Shown: positions 1 through 6,586 of the stretch, piece after piece
Numbering within the stretch: the first letter of the stretch is position 1
How the letters are laid out: each line of letters opens with the position of its first letter
Origin: Armatimonadota bacterium
GTDB lineage: Bacteria; Armatimonadota; UBA10988
Length of the DNA: 12,015 nt
Direction: 5' to 3'
Assembly (NCBI GenBank): GCA_016183835.1
Contig: JACPDV010000232.1
Span: 1-12,015 of the forward strand
Position numbers and translations under genes: made by a program
Notes under the pieces: generated by a model
What the model was told of the DNA's origin: nothing
The model's database searches: none
The model's input: only the letters and a program-made list of their open reading frames with translations

Positions 1-972
1 CCGGAGGCCGCGGACTTCAACCCGGGCTCGATCCACCCGGGCTACTGGTACAACGATGCCGTCTACGGCTTCCCGCGGATCGACGCGCCGCCGTCGATCA
101 AGTGGCCCGCCATGAAGTTCGGGATCCGCGATACCGGAGACAACTATCATGCCGAGCTGGTGGCTGACAACCTGGTGGCGGCCCGGACGTTCCATCTGCC
201 GGAGGTCGGCGCCGACCCAGTGGTCGTATGCGCGCAGGGCACACAGACGCTGACCGGCGTCTACATCTTCGCCAACGGCCAAGTGCGGATCGTCCGGGAC
301 GCCAAGTTCGGCTCGCCCACGGCCGCGGCGGTGGCGGGCGACCGTTGGTGGGACCTGGCCGGCGCCGAGTGGCTCTGCACGACCAGCGGGACGCCGGGAA
401 CGTGGGTGCAGATCCATCCCGGTCTTGCGGCGACGTGGAGCGGCGGCGGGGCGGCGGACATCGAGACCGCGAGCAACTGGAATGGCGGCTCCAAGTTGGA
501 TGGCTATCGGGTGCACGAACCGGGCGCGTTCGACTGGGTGTACAGCTCGAATGGAGGGTCTCCGCTCAACCGCTGGCTGAGTGCCCATACGATCATGCAC
601 CCTGTGTCGATCACCGCCGTCACGCTCTCCGCGGCGCCGGCGGTCGTGGCCCGCATGGCGATGGGGGACACCTGGGACTACTTCCTGATCGAGTGGAGCG
701 TCTACTCCAACGCCAACGCGACGACCGACGGATCGAACTACTATGACCTGGTGCTCCAAGCCTACAACACAGCCGAGAGTGCGAGCGCGGACTGGTCGAG
801 CACGTTCACGATGACCACGCAGGGCGCGGCGGTGTACCACGGGACCGGCTCCGTGATCTTCGACAGCAGCACATACACGAAGGTGATCGTGCGCTCGAAC
901 AACAAGGTCGGCAGCCCCGGCACCAACAGCGTGGCCGGCACATCGGTCCATTACAGGTTGGTGAGGAAGTGA
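1..972 (+). CDS. Phage tail-fibre-like structural protein, C-terminal part (5' end missing)
   Basis: The reading frame is open from the first base, so the gene begins upstream. An internal ATG at 112 exists, but the 37 codons before it read as plausible protein (PEAADFNPGS...), so I do not treat it as the start. The visible 323 residues contain a TFHLPEVGAD segment (about residues 63-72), which resembles the 'TxxLPDxxGT' blocks of phage tail fibres. A segment with GDRWWD and GTWVQIHPG follows, like the 'GDxWYD...G.W' linkers of virion proteins. The C-terminal half is rich in Ser, Thr, Asn, Gly and aromatic residues and looks like a beta-rich receptor-binding or collar-type domain. No signal peptide or membrane segment is visible. 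The gene overlaps or abuts the glycosyltransferase gene downstream, so the two are probably co-transcribed. The family match is by pattern only. A secreted beta-sandwich surface protein is the main alternative. Confidence 0.6.
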   Translation, partial: PEAADFNPGSIHPGYWYNDAVYGFPRIDAPPSIKWPAMKFGIRDTGDNYHAELVADNLVAARTFHLPEVGADPVVVCAQGTQTLTGVYIFANGQVRIVRDAKFGSPTAAAVAGDRWWDLAGAEWLCTTSGTPGTWVQIHPGLAATWSGGGAADIETASNWNGGSKLDGYRVHEPGAFDWVYSSNGGSPLNRWLSAHTIMHPVSITAVTLSAAPAVVARMAMGDTWDYFLIEWSVYSNANATTDGSNYYDLVLQAYNTAESASADWSSTFTMTTQGAAVYHGTGSVIFDSSTYTKVIVRSNNKVGSPGTNSVAGTSVHYRLVRK

Positions 973-974
973 CG

Positions 975-3125
975 ATGCGTATCGAGCGGCAGGGGCTGGT
1001 GGACGGGCGGATGCTGCACCGGGTGGGCCTCGGCGGAGCCACGCGGGTGGTGATCGCCGAGACGGCGCTGGAGGACGCGGAGGTGCTGGAGCGACTCGGG
1101 ATCCCCGCCGGCGAGGCGGCCACGGTAGGCGCGGTCGTGGTGCGGCGCAACGTCGGGCTGGGTGACGTGATCTTCGCTCTGGCGGTGGCGCATGAGCTGC
1201 ACCGCCGGCAGCCAGCGGCGCGGCTGCACTTCGTCACCGACCGCAGTCTGATGCCGTTCGTGAGGTGGTTCACGTGGCTTGGCTCCGTGGGCTGCGATGC
1301 CGATCCGCTGCCGGATGGCACGCCGTTGCTCGACCTGCAGGCGATCCCCGAGGCAGACGGGGAGGATCGTGTCGCGGTGATGGCGCGCAAGGCCGGGGTG
1401 GCGGTGACGCGCTGGGCGCCGGCGCCGGCGGTCTCGGACGATGTGGCCTTTGCCGCGGCCGCGAAGGCGAGCCGGGCGGGGCTCGACACGATGCGTGGTT
1501 ACCTGGTGCTGGCGCCGTTCTCGCGCGGGCACCGTGGGGCGCGGAGCCTGACCGTGGCGGAGGTCAACGCGCTGGTCGGGCGGCTCGGCGGGCAGGTGGC
1601 GGTGCTGCACACGGAGCGGGTGGACGGGCTGCGCGGGTGCGTCGATCTCACCGGCAAACTGAAGGTCGAAGAGGCCGTGGCGCTGACCGCGGCCGCGGAG
1701 CGGTTCGTCGGACCCGACAGCGGGCTCCTGTATGCCGCGGTGCTGTTCGGCGTGCCGGCCGTCGGGCTGTTCACCCATGTGCATCCCGAGTGGCGTCTGG
1801 CGCTGGCGAAGGGCTGGATCGCCCTGGTGCCGGAGGGCCTGGCGTGCTGTCCGTGCGGCGACTGGCGCGGCCGCGCGCCCTGCGAGAGCACTCCGGCGCG
1901 GTTCGCCTGTGCGCGGGCGGTGGCCGATCCGGAAGCCATCGCCCGGGCTGTGGCGGCCGTGACGAAGCGGAGCTGCGAGGTGCGAAGGGTCTCGGTAGGG
2001 GCGACCGGCAGGTCGCCCGCTCCCGATCCGACGGGCGACCGGCAGGTCGCCCCTACCGTCCGGAAGGCCCTGCCGCGCCTGCTCTGCGCGGTGCCGTGGC
2101 TGTCCGCCGGCGGCGGGGAGAAGTGGCTCAAAGTGCTGCTGGGCGGCCTGGCCGAGCGGGCGGACGTCCAGATCGCGATGCTCAAGGGTGACCAGCAGGG
2201 TGAGCACCACTTCCTGCCGTGGTTCTCCGAGCGCTGGCCAGTGCACGACTGCCGCGGGGGACAGAACGCCCGGCTGCGGCAGCTCGCCGCGCTGATCGGC
2301 GAGTGGCAGCCGGACAGCCTGCTGTTCTTCAACAACCCACTCGCGCTCGAGGCCCTGTCGATGGTGACGCACCGGCCGCAGTCGGTGGTGGGTGTGGTGC
2401 ACAGCTTCGGCGAGCACGAACTGGCCACGATGCGCAGCTTCCACGGCCGGTTGGCGCTGCACTGGGTGCTGGTCGCGCATTGCCAGAGCAACTGGGTCCA
2501 CGCCAACCTGCGCGGGCGGCAGAACGTCTGCGTGGTGCCCAACGGTGTCGACGCCGGTGAGTTCGCGGACTGCGAGCCGCGCCGGGCGGAGGCGGGTTTC
2601 GGGCCGAAGGACTTCGTCCTCGGGCACCTCGGCCGGCTGGACCACGGCAAGAACACGCCCATGCTGCTGGACGCGCTGGCCCTGCTACCGGCGCGGGTCA
2701 AGCTGCTCCTGTGTGGCTGGGGTGGCTATGTGGAGGAGTGCCGCCGGCGGGCCGGCGAGCCCGGGCTGCGCGGCCGCGTGGCGATCCTACCGGCGACCAC
2801 CGACGTGGGCACCGTGTTCCGCAGCATGGATGCCTTCGTGCTGCCCAGCGCCGGCGAGGCCATGCCGTATGCGGTGATGGAGGCAATGGCTGCGGGTGCT
2901 CCGGTCCTGGCCACGCGGGTGGGTGACCTGCCGGTCTGGTTCCGGGATGGCGAGCACATGCTGTTCATCGACCTGTCTCCGGAGAGCATTGCAGACGCGG
3001 TGAAGCGGCTGCTGGGTGAGGTGGGGCTGCGCTCGCGGCTGGTGGACAGCGCCCGGCGGGTGCTGGAGACGGACCTGTCGGCGGAGCGCATGGTGGCCCG
3101 GTACGCGGAGCTGCTGGGAGTGTGA
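975..3125 (+). CDS. Two-domain glycosyltransferase: GT9 (heptosyltransferase-like) fused to GT4
   Basis: The predicted protein has 716 residues. I chose ATG 975 because GAGG at 963-966 lies 8 bases upstream. A GTG at 969 is in frame but sits too close to that site. The N-terminal half (about 55-325) looks like the GT9 ADP-heptose:LPS heptosyltransferase fold, with GLGDVIFALAVAHEL near residue 61 and a donor-site block FVGPDSGLLYAAVLFGVP near 245. A Cys-rich patch (CCPCGDW) follows. The C-terminal half (about 365-716) is GT4-like (GT-B fold): SAGGGEKWLK near its start, VPNGVD at 521-526, GRLDHGKN, and the EX7E nucleotide-sugar motif in GEAMPYAVME (E628, E636). Residues 340-361, joining the halves, are encoded by a palindromic repeat. 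The enzyme probably adds two sugars to one acceptor in the cytoplasm. Its place between a tail-like gene and a methyltransferase suggests glycan or virion-surface modification. The exact sugars cannot be read from the sequence. Confidence 0.88.
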   Translation: MRIERQGLVDGRMLHRVGLGGATRVVIAETALEDAEVLERLGIPAGEAATVGAVVVRRNVGLGDVIFALAVAHELHRRQPAARLHFVTDRSLMPFVRWFTWLGSVGCDADPLPDGTPLLDLQAIPEADGEDRVAVMARKAGVAVTRWAPAPAVSDDVAFAAAAKASRAGLDTMRGYLVLAPFSRGHRGARSLTVAEVNALVGRLGGQVAVLHTERVDGLRGCVDLTGKLKVEEAVALTAAAERFVGPDSGLLYAAVLFGVPAVGLFTHVHPEWRLALAKGWIALVPEGLACCPCGDWRGRAPCESTPARFACARAVADPEAIARAVAAVTKRSCEVRRVSVGATGRSPAPDPTGDRQVAPTVRKALPRLLCAVPWLSAGGGEKWLKVLLGGLAERADVQIAMLKGDQQGEHHFLPWFSERWPVHDCRGGQNARLRQLAALIGEWQPDSLLFFNNPLALEALSMVTHRPQSVVGVVHSFGEHELATMRSFHGRLALHWVLVAHCQSNWVHANLRGRQNVCVVPNGVDAGEFADCEPRRAEAGFGPKDFVLGHLGRLDHGKNTPMLLDALALLPARVKLLLCGWGGYVEECRRRAGEPGLRGRVAILPATTDVGTVFRSMDAFVLPSAGEAMPYAVMEAMAAGAPVLATRVGDLPVWFRDGEHMLFIDLSPESIADAVKRLLGEVGLRSRLVDSARRVLETDLSAERMVARYAELLGV
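1994..2057. repeat. Double-hairpin palindromic repeat, copy 1 (inside a coding region)
   Basis: This 64-bp element starts with GGTAGGG (1994-2000) and ends with CCCTACC (2051-2057), its exact inverse. Inside lie two perfect 8-bp hairpins with 4-base GGCA loops. Both read GGGCGACC-GGCA-GGTCGCCC, at 1999-2018 and 2033-2052. About 14 unrelated bases separate them. The left 26 bases (1994-2019) are the exact reverse complement of 7757-7782 in the second copy. The element is read through in frame as residues 340-361 of the glycosyltransferase, giving a Gly/Pro/Asp-rich linker. It looks like a REP-type or MITE-like non-autonomous element. No target duplication can be assigned with confidence. Confidence 0.9.
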
Positions 3126-3126
3126 G

Positions 3127-3738
3127 ATGACCGATCGAGAGGCCCGAAGCCTGTTCATGGCGCGGCCCGGCACCGACGACTTGCGGGTCTGGCGCGAGGT
3201 GTATGAGGAGAACTGCTACGGCCTGCCCGATGATCTAGCGGGGAGCATCGTGGTGGACGTGGGCGGGCACATCGGGGCCTTCTCGGCCGCCTGCGCCGCC
3301 CGGCTCGGCATCGCGGGTGCGGCGTTGCACGCGGCGATCTGGCGGAGCGACGGCTGGCCGGGCGAGCTGCACCTCTCGCCGGCGGGCGAGCAGACGGGTG
3401 GGCGGAGCACGTCGGCCTGGGAGGCGGCGGAGCCGGTGCCGTGGTTCGCACTGGACGACGTGCTCGGCTGGCTGGCCCGGGTGGATCTGCTGAAGGTGGA
3501 CTGCGAGGGTGGCGAGTATCCCATCGTCTACACTTCGCGGAGGCTGACGGAGGTGCCGTGGATCCTGGGCGAGAGCCATGACCTGGGCGAGAACGCCTGG
3601 CGCATGGAGGGCCTTGAGGCGCCGTGGCCGTTTACCGGGGACGGGCTGGAGGCGTGCCTGCGGGAGCGGGGGTACCTGGTCGAAAGGTTGCATGACTTCG
3701 GCTGGCTGCGGACGTTCGACGCGCGGCGGGAGAGGTGA
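3127..3738 (+). CDS. FkbM-family methyltransferase, apparently internally shortened
   Basis: The predicted protein has 203 residues. ATG 3127 follows the upstream stop by one base, and GGGAG at 3116-3120 gives a 6-base spacing. The SAM-binding motif I is clear: IVVDVGGHIGAFS at about 41-53. The FkbM-type block VDLLKVDCEGGEYPIV at 119-134 and the following WILGESHDLGE are also typical. The family usually O-methylates sugars or polyketides, which fits the glycosyltransferase next door. The segment between motif I and the LHAAIWRSDG stretch (residues 60-76) is odd. Family members normally have about 30 more residues here, carrying the second beta strand and its acidic SAM-ribose-binding residue. 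In this protein AARLG runs almost directly into IAGAALHAA. The gene may therefore encode an impaired enzyme, a divergent minimal form, or reflect an assembly error. No signal peptide or membrane segment is visible. Confidence 0.82.
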   Translation: MTDREARSLFMARPGTDDLRVWREVYEENCYGLPDDLAGSIVVDVGGHIGAFSAACAARLGIAGAALHAAIWRSDGWPGELHLSPAGEQTGGRSTSAWEAAEPVPWFALDDVLGWLARVDLLKVDCEGGEYPIVYTSRRLTEVPWILGESHDLGENAWRMEGLEAPWPFTGDGLEACLRERGYLVERLHDFGWLRTFDARRER

Positions 3739-4608
3739 ATGAGCGAGCAGCGTGGCGCGGGACCCAGGCGCAGGCCGGGGCTGTTCAAGTACTACGGCGG
3801 GAAGGCACGGCTGGCGCCGTGGATCGTGGAGAACCTGCCGCCCCACCAGGCATACTGCGAGCCGTTCAGCGGCGGGGCGCGAGTGCTGTTCGCCAAACCG
3901 CGCTGCCGGGTCGAGGTGATCAATGACCTGGACCAGGGCGTTGTGGCGGCCATGCAGGCGGCCCGCGACTACCCCAACGAGCTGGCGACGGTGCTCGCCC
4001 TGACGCCTTATGCCCGGGCTGAGTACTCGGCTGCGGCGGCCGCGGACGGCTACCCCGAGGATCTGCTGGAGCGGGCACGGCAGTTCCTCATCATCGTGGA
4101 GCAGGGCTTCAACGCGCAGTCTCGGGCGAACGTGGGGAGCTGGCGCATCCAGCGGCCTGGACGCGCCACAGGGCTGGCTCAGAAGAGCTGGGCGCGGCTG
4201 CCGGAGATCGTGCTGCAGGCGGCGGAGCGGTTGCAGGGCGTGGCGGTGGAGTGCCGCGACGCATTCGAGGTGTTCCGCTTCCATGACAGCCCGGAGACGC
4301 TGTTCTACATGGACCCGCCCTACCACCCGCGGACGTGCGACGTGAAGGGCTACCGCCACGTGATGAGCGTGGAGGACCATGAGCGCCTGGCGGAGCTGTT
4401 GGGGTCGCTGCAAGGCATGGTGGTGCTCAGCGGCTATCACCACCCGGACTATGAGGCATGGTACACGGGCTGGCCGACACTGGAGTGTGAGACGGCCTGC
4501 GCCGTGGCGGCCGCGGTGGGTGGGGAATGGAAGCGCCGCGAGGTGCTGTGGTTCAACCCTCTGGCGTGGGGGCGGCGGGCGGTGGAGGGGCAGGCGGAGG
4601 CTGGGTAG
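3739..4608 (+). CDS. DNA adenine N6-methyltransferase, class D12 (Dam-like)
   Basis: The predicted protein has 289 residues. ATG 3739 directly follows the upstream TGA, with GGAGAGG just before it. The D12 layout is complete. FKYYGGKARLAPWI (about 16-29) is the SAM-binding motif. AYCEPFSGGARVLFAKP (about 38-54) and VINDLD (about 60-65) follow. The catalytic motif is LFYMDPPYHPRT with DPPY at 192-195. VVLSGYHH (about 228-235) and EVLWFNP near the C-terminus close the domain. Such enzymes methylate adenine in a short target, commonly GATC, but specificity cannot be read here. No restriction gene is beside it, so it is an orphan methylase of the kind often carried by phages, where it can protect phage DNA from host nucleases. 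It is the last gene of the G-rich four-gene operon. Confidence 0.9.
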   Translation: MSEQRGAGPRRRPGLFKYYGGKARLAPWIVENLPPHQAYCEPFSGGARVLFAKPRCRVEVINDLDQGVVAAMQAARDYPNELATVLALTPYARAEYSAAAAADGYPEDLLERARQFLIIVEQGFNAQSRANVGSWRIQRPGRATGLAQKSWARLPEIVLQAAERLQGVAVECRDAFEVFRFHDSPETLFYMDPPYHPRTCDVKGYRHVMSVEDHERLAELLGSLQGMVVLSGYHHPDYEAWYTGWPTLECETACAVAAAVGGEWKRREVLWFNPLAWGRRAVEGQAEAG

Positions 4609-4795
4609 GGGTGCATGGTCAGGGGGAGGGATGAGGGGTTGAGTCGCCAAAACCGCGCGCGGAACGCCGGAGTCGCACTATTCGTGCGGGGATGGTCCCC
4701 TCCCGCCTCCCCCCGCTCCGCAGGGGGAGGAGCTGCTTCAGAGCAGAGGGAGTTGGACGGGGATGCCGAAATGGCCGCCCAGCGCGGAGATCCCC
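4609..4795. other. Intergenic gap between phage-like operon and next gene; GC hairpin
   Basis: This 187-bp non-coding stretch separates the methylase stop from the chosen start of the next gene. It contains a perfect 8-bp inverted repeat, CCTCCCCC (4706-4713) and GGGGGAGG (4723-4730), with a 9-base loop. No T-run follows, so an intrinsic terminator is not well supported. The hairpin could instead be a dispersed GC-rich intergenic repeat. I found no convincing -35/-10 pair. Third-position base preference changes from G-rich to C-rich across this gap. Confidence 0.5.
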
Positions 4796-6586
4796 ATGAG
4801 CATGACGCGGATCGAGGGCGGAACGCCCGTTGTGGCACCCCTCTGGGCCCTGCTCGAACGCCGCCTCCTGAGCGAGATGAGCGACGCCGCCGAGCGCTTC
4901 GTCCAGCGCTACACCCGGCCCGACGGGAGCTTTGTCTGGCGCGACGAGTGGCCCGGCATGGACGGCTCCGACGACGGCTACGAGAGCTTCGGCAACTTCC
5001 CGATGTTCTACGCCCTCGGCGGCTCCGAGGAGGTCCACCGCCTCGCCCGCGCGCAGTGGGAGGCCGTCACCCTCCAGTTCACCGGCTACGGCCAGGTCTA
5101 CCGCGAGTTCGACGCCTACTACGATTGGATGCACCACGGCGAGAGCTCGCTCTACATCTACGGTTTCGGCCTCGCCGATCCCACCGTGACCCGCGACCGC
5201 ACCCGCATGGTGCGCTTCGCCAACATGTACACCGGCGACGACCCCGAGGCGCCGAACTACGACCCCGAGAAGCGCCTGATTCGCTCGCCCATCACCGGCA
5301 GCCGCGGGCCGCGGTTCGCCAACTCCGCCGTGGACTGGGTCACCCACCGGCCGATCCTGGCCCACTACCCGCCGCCCTTCGAAGACATCCCCGGCGTCCC
5401 CGGCCCGCTCTGCGACTGGAACGACGACGTCATCTTCGGCGAGGTGCTCCAACGCCTCAACGACCGCATGATGCGCGGTGACGTGCCGCTCAACCTCTCC
5501 AGCACCAGCCTGGTCACCTGCGCCTATCTCTACACCGGCGACGAGCGCTACCGCACCTGGGTGCTCGACTACACCGACGCCTGGCGTGAGCGCTGCCGCC
5601 GCAACGGCGGCATCATGCCCGACAACGTCGGACCCAGCGATCAGATCGGCGAGTGCATGGACGGCAAGTGGTGGGGCGGCTACTACGGCTGGCGCTGGCC
5701 CCACGGCATGTTCACCATCCTCGAGCCGTGCCTCATCGCGGCCGCGAACTGCCTCCTCCTCACCGGCGACACGGAATGGCTCGACTTGCCTCGCTCGCAG
5801 CTCGACCGCCTCGCAGAGCTGGGCGAGATGCGCGAGGGCCGGCTCCACGTGCCACACCGCCACGGCGACAACGGCTGGTACGACTCCCGCCCGCTCACGC
5901 CGCGCTTCCACATGCACCTGTGGTACCTGTCGCAGGCCGAGGAGGACTGGCAGCGGCTGCTCGGCCTGGGACCCATCGACGTCTGGGGGCAGATCACCGG
6001 CGCCCGCGGCAAGGGCGACCAGGAGAACTCCGGCGCCTGGATGCGCTTTGTCCGCGGCGAGTGCCCCGAGTATCCCGAGGCCATCCTCCGCGCCAACGAG
6101 GCGGAGATGCTGCGCCGCGTGGCCAAGCAGCGCGACGATGACACCGACCCCGAGACCTGGGACGTGCACCACTGGCAGGAGATCAACCCGGTCGGCACCG
6201 AAGCGCTGATCCACCTCACCCTGGGCGGGCCGCAGGTGATCTACCACGGCGGGCTGCTGCACTGCCGGCTGCGCTACTTCGACCCGCAGCGCCGACGCGC
6301 CGGGCTGCCAGACGACGTGGCCGCCCTGGTAGAGGGCGTCACCGAGGACCGCACCTTCGTCCGGCTGGTCAACCTCAATCCGCTCGACCCGCGCGAGGTG
6401 ATCCTCCAGGCCGGCGCCTTCGCCGAGCACCGCTTCCGCTGCGTCAAGGCCGACGGCTCCGCCGCCCCGGTGGACGATGCGCATCTGGTGGTCGGCCTGC
6501 CGCCGGGCGCCGAGCTGCGGCTCGAGCTGTGCTGCGAGCGCTACGTCAACCGGCCGACTTTCGCCCTCCCCTGGCACCATGGCTGA
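4796..6586 (+). CDS. Unrecognised Trp/Tyr/Gly-rich protein, possible helical-toroid glycosidase-like enzyme
   Basis: The predicted protein has 596 residues. I chose ATG 4796 because GGAG at 4786-4789 lies 6 bases upstream. ATG 4763 is in frame and would add 11 Pro-rich residues. ATG 4802 is a weaker option. I do not recognise a named family. Conserved-looking blocks rich in acidic, aromatic and Gly residues include WRDEWPGMDGSDDGYESFGN (about 48-67), YYDWMHHGESS (about 108-118) and the dense block NGGIMPDNVGP...GECMDGKWWGGYYGWRWPHG (about 270-304). Alternating helical stretches and aromatic loops suggest an (alpha/alpha) toroid like glycoside hydrolases or polysaccharide lyases. The last 90 or so residues (VTEDRTFVRLVNLNPLDPREVILQ...) look like a beta-sandwich domain common at the end of such enzymes. 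There is no signal peptide, so it is probably cytoplasmic. It overlaps the deaminase gene by 8 bp, which suggests translational coupling. Function is not assigned. Confidence 0.8.
   Translation: MSMTRIEGGTPVVAPLWALLERRLLSEMSDAAERFVQRYTRPDGSFVWRDEWPGMDGSDDGYESFGNFPMFYALGGSEEVHRLARAQWEAVTLQFTGYGQVYREFDAYYDWMHHGESSLYIYGFGLADPTVTRDRTRMVRFANMYTGDDPEAPNYDPEKRLIRSPITGSRGPRFANSAVDWVTHRPILAHYPPPFEDIPGVPGPLCDWNDDVIFGEVLQRLNDRMMRGDVPLNLSSTSLVTCAYLYTGDERYRTWVLDYTDAWRERCRRNGGIMPDNVGPSDQIGECMDGKWWGGYYGWRWPHGMFTILEPCLIAAANCLLLTGDTEWLDLPRSQLDRLAELGEMREGRLHVPHRHGDNGWYDSRPLTPRFHMHLWYLSQAEEDWQRLLGLGPIDVWGQITGARGKGDQENSGAWMRFVRGECPEYPEAILRANEAEMLRRVAKQRDDDTDPETWDVHHWQEINPVGTEALIHLTLGGPQVIYHGGLLHCRLRYFDPQRRRAGLPDDVAALVEGVTEDRTFVRLVNLNPLDPREVILQAGAFAEHRFRCVKADGSAAPVDDAHLVVGLPPGAELRLELCCERYVNRPTFALPWHHG

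Noticed and set aside
951..2645. A 564-codon open frame on the - strand opposite the glycosyltransferase gene
   Set aside because: It is Arg/Pro/His-rich without motifs and has no independent support. The sense strand encodes recognisable GT9 and GT4 domains.
4706..4730. Intrinsic terminator after the methylase gene
   Set aside because: The 8-bp GC stem is perfect, but there is no downstream T-run and it lies about 100 bp past the stop. I list it only as a hairpin.
4763..4795. Upstream ATG as the start of the unassigned enzyme
   Set aside because: It is possible, but the 11 extra residues are Pro-rich and not protein-like, and the GGAG site fits ATG 4796 better.
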